Positions 59,301-64,000 of a DNA stretch of 64,000 nt are shown in pieces; position 1 is the stretch's first letter; every line of letters begins with the position of its first letter. The position numbers were made by a program, and so were the translations under genes. The DNA lies in the NCBI GenBank assembly GCA_002633005.1, contig NMRA01000252.1, forward strand, positions 463,654 through 527,653. The letters run 5' to 3'. The notes below the pieces were generated by a model. The model saw only the letters and a list, made by a program, of their open reading frames with translations. It was not told the origin of the DNA and searched no databases. The DNA comes from Phoronis australis. Lineage: Eukaryota; Phoronida; Phoronidae.

Positions 59301-62300
59301 ATGACAAACTAATGCTTACTTTTCTTTTTGCTCAGCTCCAGTCATTTAGTGCACAGTGCATGTACTAACTAGCAATTGTACAACAGCATTTGTGAGGCTT
59401 TTAAAATAGTTTGAGACTTGAACTGAAAATAGATGCTTGCAGTCGTTTTTCTTTTAAGAAATGAGGTGTTCGGCAAAATGAGTCATGCCACAAACCAAAC
59501 CTAAAGTGCACTTTTATGGTCAAATCCATAATAAGAATTTTAAAGAAAAGAGGATGATAAAAATGCACTGTCTTTCTAGAGATTTACAAGACTTGTTCAA
59601 GAACCATGCTGGTACCGAAGGCATACTTACTGAGGCGAGCTTATTGTCAGCACTCAGGGAGCTGGACATACATCCATCTAGGTTACAAGGTAAGAAAGCT
59701 GGACATATACCTGTCTAGGTTACAAGGTAAGAAAGTTGGACATATACCTGTCTAGGTTACAAGGTAAGAAAGTTGGACATGTACCTGTCTAGGTTACAAG
59801 GTAAGAAAGCTGGACATATACCTGTCTAGGTTACAAGGTAAGAAAGCTGGACATATACCTGTCTAGGTTACAAAGTATGTAGTTTATTATCAGCCCTCAG
59901 AGGGTTGAACATACTACCTGTCTAGGTTACANGTGTGGATTATTGATTTTTGATTTGTGTTGAAGGATGTGATCGCCAGCTCATCTTGGTGATGAGTCAC
60001 TTCAAAGGTCGTGACCTTGAGGTCAGAGGTGAGAAGATTACAGAGAGGTAAATAACTCCTAAGGGCAGAGTGAGTTCAATTGTAATTAAAGTGACGATAT
60101 TAATTAACATCAACAAAATTGATATTTGAACACAAAATTTGGCGTGACATGTAATTGCTATAATTTCTGAGATATGAATAATATTTTTGCAACATTTTTA
60201 AAGCATGTATAAGGCTACCTTCTGTCACAAAACATGTTTGAAATTCAAATCAATTTTCCTTACTCAGAATATGTTTAATGTCTGGACTGCTATATTGTTA
60301 TTGTCTTATTGTGTGTAGAAGTTGTAAGCCACCGACCACTGAGGTCTGGCCACTGGGTCAACACTGTGACCACAACAAAAGTATTCATTCTATAATATCA
60401 TTTTACAGTCACCTTAGACTATTTTCAACATCGTGCCTGGTAAAAGTGCTAATTGTAGTTATTTGCACACACTACTCGAGGCATCCTCATTACTAACCCA
60501 TGTAACAAACACATGTTTAGTTTGGCTGATGGGTAGCTGTCTAACCCATGTAACAAACACACGTTTAGTTTGGCTGATGGGTAGCTGTCTAACCCATGTA
60601 ACAAACACATANAATTGTTGAAAAACAGCACAAAACAAAAGTAGAATAGAACAGATTCGCACGGTAAAGTCAACGCAAAACCAAGTGGAGGGAAATGCTT
60701 GCCTCCTAAAAAAAACGTCACTTCCGGAGTAACGGACGAGTAATTAATAAAATTACGAAAAGCTGTAATTAAGTGGAAAATATGTCTAGGATAACCAACC
60801 CAACTTATTTTGGCTCAAAATGACATGGAAAAAGGTTGCCTTCGCCTTTAAGATCACTCCGGAATCCCTGGTTAACCCCCCCAGCATTGCCGTAACATAT
60901 CATCTTGAACGTCATTCTGTTGAAAGTATTTTATATTTAGCTGTTTTCCTTAAAGTCCTAGTTTGTGTTTGTTGTTTTTCAGTGAATTTGTGGAGCTCCG
61001 TCGAAGTCAGGAAGTGGTTGTGAAAAATGTGGAGTTGATGAAGATCCCAGTCTTCCGCGACATTGAGAAAGGTTTGCACTGTGCTGCAAAGGTTATTAAA
61101 GAGGTAAGAGGAAAGGGGGAAGGGCGAGGGCGAGGGGGGAGAGGAGAGGGGTAGAGGTAAAGGGCGAGGAGGGCTGGGGATATCTCAGGTGCTGGGTGTG
61201 CAAACCTGTCACTTGAATTCGGCTTCAAACGAATCGCAGATGTAGGTATTAGATCACTTCTTTGCTGCTAGGGTTTTCTGTTGGTCAGACATTAAGTTTG
61301 ACTTCAGATAGCTTCAACTTCAGTAGTTCCTCTTAGTGGTGTTTTTTTGTGTCTGTGGCTGTATCTCCTAAACCCTCTGCAGGACCGTTGTTAATTTTTT
61401 CTATCTTATTTGGTATCTTGGGAGTTAAGCGATGACATCTTTCTGTTTTCAGATGGGTTTGAAGTAGTGCATGCCACCTAGTGGCTATTTTTATTATATT
61501 TGAGTCTGTAGTGATCAAAACCACTCTTAGGATAAACATATTCTTACTGGGAAGGTAATGTTGGCCATAATATTTGAATATCTGTGGTTCCTAATGGCAA
61601 TTTGCCTTAAGTTTGTGTCTTTGGAGATTTCAGTTTGCAGTGCAGTCGTGGGTGCATGTCAATGCTCTGCATTGCTCTTGTAAATGTAATGTTGTGCTGT
61701 CGCAGTAAATAGTGAAATATTGTTTGCCTATCGGATGCACGTCAGTCCCACTCAGTTCACGTGGGCTGTTTATATGGTTATTATTATGGTAGGTATTATT
61801 AATATGAAAATTATTTTTATTGTTATTGTTATAATTATTGTTATTATGTTTGTTGTTATTTTCATTGTTATTATCATCATTAATTCTCTTATTTTACTGA
61901 AAACCACAATTCGTTTATAGTTTTAGTTCGTGAAGAAGTTGTTCAGGTAAAAAATTCACTTACTATACGAACCTTTTATTGTGAACAGTTTGATTTCACG
62001 CCCTGTTTTGTTTCTTGTAGAAACTACGAGTTCAAGATCTGAGGCTGGGTGATGGGGCCCGACCGTTGAGCTCACCTCATGTTATGGTTGCACAAAGTCT
62101 TCTGTGAGTTTTGAGAGTATCGGTCTACACACAGGACATAACTGTGTGCATTGTTTTACCATCATTGTTGCTGTGCACCAAGAACATTTTATTAGGTCAC
62201 ATGATGTGGCCAACAGATGGCGTGCAGACCAGACAGTTGTATGAAGAGGGACTGAAACATGTTGCCTATATACAATTTGTGAAAACTCTGAATGTCCGTC

Positions 62301-63241
62301 TTATGCTGTTTTATTTTCATTACTGAGTCAATTTTTGACTTTGATGCACAAGTGCATTGAATTTTTCAATTATATTATGTATTGCCTCCTAAATTAAGAA
62401 CCTGGTGACTATGCGTGACCCCTGACCCCAGGTCACTATTTGTTTTCAAATGACGATGATGAGATCATGCTGTAGTAAGACTCACCATGGACTGTTATAT
62501 CCTGATGAGTTGACGGCTCACTGTTATATCCTGATGAGTTGACGGCTCACTGTTGTATCCTGATGAGTTGATGGCTCACTGTTATATCCTGGTGAGTTGA
62601 CGGCTCACTGTTGTATCCTGATGAGTTGACGGCTCACTGTTGTATCCTGATGAGTTGACGGCTCACTGTTATATCCTGATGAGTTGACGGCTCACTGTTA
62701 TATCCTGATGAGTTGACGACTCACTCATACTACAGCTAGCTGCTATAACATTATGTTATTTTGATCAGCTAGTCGAGTATATACAAAACTCTACATATTC
62801 TTAAATTGAAAATCCTGTAGAATTTGACGCATGGTTTTATACCAATGTGTCACGAATTGGGTCAGTTGACTATGTATGTTAATAAGATTTAGAAGAACAC
62901 AAGGGGCACATCAATAACAGCATAACAGTATCAAAAAACAATAGCAAATTTTATGTGATATTAATGTTATAGATGAAATCTCAGAAACGCGACAGTTTTC
63001 TAAATTGTAATTTCGTTTTTGTTTGATGCGACTTTTGTCATAAAAGTTGTAAAAGTCATGACATCAGTGTCTGAAAAATGATGAATCTTGGTTCTACACA
63101 TAACCTGAATAAATTCAATGGTTAGAACACACCTGTATGTAAGAACCCCCTTATTTACCCCACTTCTCATTTTGTTTCAGTGAGTATAAAGAGGTGTTCG
63201 ATTCATACAGCAAAAATGGGGGAGAGGTCAATGGTCAAGAT
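53354..63241 (+). CDS. EF-hand / nucleoside 2-deoxyribosyltransferase-like fusion protein, 3' incomplete
   Basis: Ten exons in transcript order: 53354-53367, 59580-59689 (misplaced contig), 56260-56365, 56647-56717, 57515-57606, 58100-58235, 59966-60047, 60983-61103, 62021-62103, 63181-63241. All are bounded by AG and GT, and the phases close to exactly 292 codons; the gene runs past the window. Residues 6-75 form an EF-hand-like pair (LFKNHAGTEGILTEASLLSA, then SEDGVPYVAFCIFVQEFF) with degenerate loops. Residues 101-240 are the catalytic-looking domain: VFLGGSCNPTTWR, a DWRQELVEIE stretch, ELLFFVI, then SASSMIEAAYLAG with Glu171 in the place of the nucleophile of nucleoside deoxyribosyltransferases, and RQLILVMSHF. 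Family members cleave or exchange N-glycosidic bonds of (deoxy)nucleosides; the substrate here is unknown. The end (EYKEVFDSYSKNGGEVNGQD) looks like another EF-hand start. No signal peptide, so probably cytosolic. Exon 1 encodes only MADKR; it was chosen because its phase and position fit, and it is the least certain exon. Confidence 0.8.
54601..54847. repeat. Duplicate of 59132-59372 (contig overlap)
   Basis: Shared from TAGATGTGTACATTTAGGCC to TAACTAGCAAT with a few differences; the sequences diverge afterwards. Marks the left overlap of the misplaced contig. Confidence 0.85.
55080..55175. repeat. Duplicate of 59838-59931 (contig overlap)
   Basis: Shared GTCTAGGTTACAAAGTATGT and TCAGCCCTCAGAGGGTTGAA. 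Marks the right overlap of the misplaced contig. Confidence 0.85.
55346..55556. repeat. 39-bp minisatellite, about 5.4 copies
   Basis: The unit begins ACAAGTATATGTAGTCCGTA and continues CAGGAACAGCAGGGTATTT. At 39 bp (13 codons) and free of stops it leaves open frames on both strands; it lies upstream of exon 56260 in an intron. Confidence 0.95.
58804..59128. repeat. 17-bp minisatellite, about 19 copies
   Basis: The unit GCATACTGTGTGACAGT has variants (GCACACTGTCTGACAAT, GCATACTGCCTGACAAT). It ends at the gap N 59131, so its true length is unknown. Open in all three minus frames. Confidence 0.95.
59580..59689 (+). CDS. Exon 2 of the fusion gene, on an out-of-order contig
   Basis: Acceptor CTTTCTAG, 110 bases encoding the first EF-hand-like helix-loop-helix, then donor CAAG-GTAAGA. 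It enters with one base completing a codon begun by exon 1 (AG+A) and leaves one base for the exon at 56260 (G+TT). It cannot be spliced after the exon ending at 58235 without breaking the deoxyribosyltransferase-like domain, whose true next exon is 59966-60047. Confidence 0.8.
59661..59875. repeat. 37-bp minisatellite containing a splice donor in every unit
   Basis: The first unit is the last 29 bases of exon 2 plus the first 8 of the intron. It is followed by five units of the form CTGGACATATACCTGTCTAG GTTACAAG GTAAGAAAG. Four further copies of CAAG-GTAAGA therefore follow the true donor; the fifth unit ends CAAA-GTATG. Confidence 0.9.
60494..60611. repeat. 48-bp minisatellite, broken by a gap
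   Basis: The unit TAACCCATGTAACAAACACA plus TGTTTAGTTTGGCTGATGGG TAGCTGTC, about 2.5 copies, stops at N 60612. The same repeat forms the array at 63597-64000. Confidence 0.95.
61112..61172. repeat. GA-rich low-complexity run
   Basis: AGGGCGAGGG-type purine run 9 bases after the donor of exon 60983-61103. Confidence 0.7.
61330..61505. repeat. Dispersed repeat, family of 31007-31560
   Basis: Shares TGGCTGTATCTCCTAAACC and GCCACCTAGTGGC with the copy in PGLS intron 1. Intronic. Confidence 0.6.
61775..61890. repeat. TTATTG/TTATTA microsatellite-like tract
   Basis: Degenerate ATT/GTT trinucleotide run in the intron before exon 62021-62103. The stop-free frame here is a by-product. Confidence 0.7.
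62488..62728. repeat. 29-bp minisatellite, about 8 copies
   Basis: The unit CTCACTGTTATATCCTGATG AGTTGACGG has T/G changes; it lies in the intron before exon 63181-63241. Confidence 0.95.
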
Positions 63242-63596
63242 GTGAGTATTTGAATTAAAATTCATTCTCTGCTGGGCAATGTGTTGATGAGTCATTTATC
63301 TTTCATTTGAAAGATTTATCAATTTAGGAAATAATTAAATTGATCTCCTGTATCTGGAGCCCTCGCGGGATTTGAAGTGGCATTTGTCCTGACTATGGCG
63401 ATTCCCTCAAATTTCACTCATTGCCACAACATTGGAAATGACAACCTGGCCATTTAATAAGCTTGAAGGAAAAGGTATTCACGTTCACGTTCACGTTCAA
63501 ACAAAAACAATCACCACGTTATCCATTTCCTAATTTTCAAAATCTCACTTCATTACAACAAACGTGTGCTTGGCTGATGCGACTGTGTAAACCTTA

Positions 63597-64000
63597 TAAC
63601 CCATGTAACAAACACATGTTTAGTTTGGCTGATGGGTAGCTGTCTAACCCATGTAACAAACACACGTTTAGTTTGGCTGATGGGTAGCTGTCTAACCCAT
63701 GTAACAAACACATATTTAGTTTGGCTGATGGGTAGCTGTCTAACCCATGTAACAAACACATGTTTAGTTTGGCTGATGGTAGCTGTCTAACCCATGTAAC
63801 AAACACATTGTTTAGTTTGACTGATGGGTAGCTGTCTAACCCATGTAACAAACACATGTTTAGTTTGACTTATGGGTAGCAGTCTAACCCATGTAACAAA
63901 CACATGTTTAGTTTGGCTGATGGGTAGCAGTCTAACCCATGTAACAAACACATGTTTAGTTTGGCTGTCTAACCCATGTAACAAACACATGTTTAGTTTG
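63597..64000. repeat. 48-bp minisatellite running off the window
   Basis: About 8.5 copies of the same unit as 60494-60611, with small deletions in some units, following the last visible exon. Confidence 0.95.

Noticed and set aside
62488-62728. CTGATGAG in every unit of the 29-bp array, as in hammerhead ribozymes
   Set aside because: No GAAAC core follows within the unit and the flanks do not pair; a chance match amplified by the repeat.
63553-63990. Minus-strand frames with MCLLHGLDSYPSAKLN-like repeats
   Set aside because: By-product of the 48-bp (16-codon) minisatellite, also seen at 60449-60721.

Overview
The window looks like part of the nuclear genome of an invertebrate animal. Coding sequence is sparse and split into short exons with GT-AG introns, introns run to about 10 kb, and the DNA is AT-rich and crowded with short terminal-inverted-repeat (TIR) elements, foldback elements and minisatellites. 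A single-exon TRIM-NHL gene and an EF-hand/nucleoside-deoxyribosyltransferase-like gene would suit a marine deuterostome such as an acorn worm or amphioxus, or a lophotrochozoan. That placement is inference; the sequence does not fix the species.

Four protein-coding genes can be supported. (1) 5070-6995, plus: a RING/B-box/coiled-coil/NHL protein of the TRIM class, cut short by an assembly gap at 6973. (2) 25050-40767, plus: 6-phosphogluconolactonase of the pentose phosphate pathway, complete in five exons (241 residues), with an intron 1 of about 10 kb. (3) 47689-42939, minus: a small secreted protein with four EF-hands, four exons found and the last one missing. (4) 53354-63241 and beyond, plus: ten exons of an unusual fusion, EF-hand pair, then a nucleoside 2-deoxyribosyltransferase-like domain, then an EF-hand-like segment. 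Every splice phase in genes 2 to 4 closes. Genes 2 and 3 converge; nothing suggests the four genes share a pathway.

Between and inside the genes: 1-4050 holds related small TIR elements, one nested in another. 8100-9028 is a TIR element carrying a broken THAP domain. 9165-10162 holds two inverted copies of a small repeat family. 12417-18060 is a diverged duplication followed by what looks like the alternative haplotype of the same locus. 24264-25956 holds two foldback elements at the start of the phosphogluconolactonase gene. 27030-34045 holds duplicated blocks inside intron 1. 38270-39944 holds two minisatellites in intron 4. 50455-51664 holds a tandem duplication and a large inverted repeat. 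55345-64000 holds five more minisatellites inside gene 4.

The window contains ten single-N gaps (6973, 17270, 27834, 31562, 43115, 51957, 55079, 59131, 59932, 60612). Several are flanked by the same sequence on both sides, so they are contig joins of unknown true size. At 59132-59931 a whole contig carrying exon 2 of gene 4 is out of order; end overlaps and reading-frame phase both place it at the gap at 55079. The most interesting biology is gene 4 itself and, in the same gene, a minisatellite grown from an exon end together with its splice donor.
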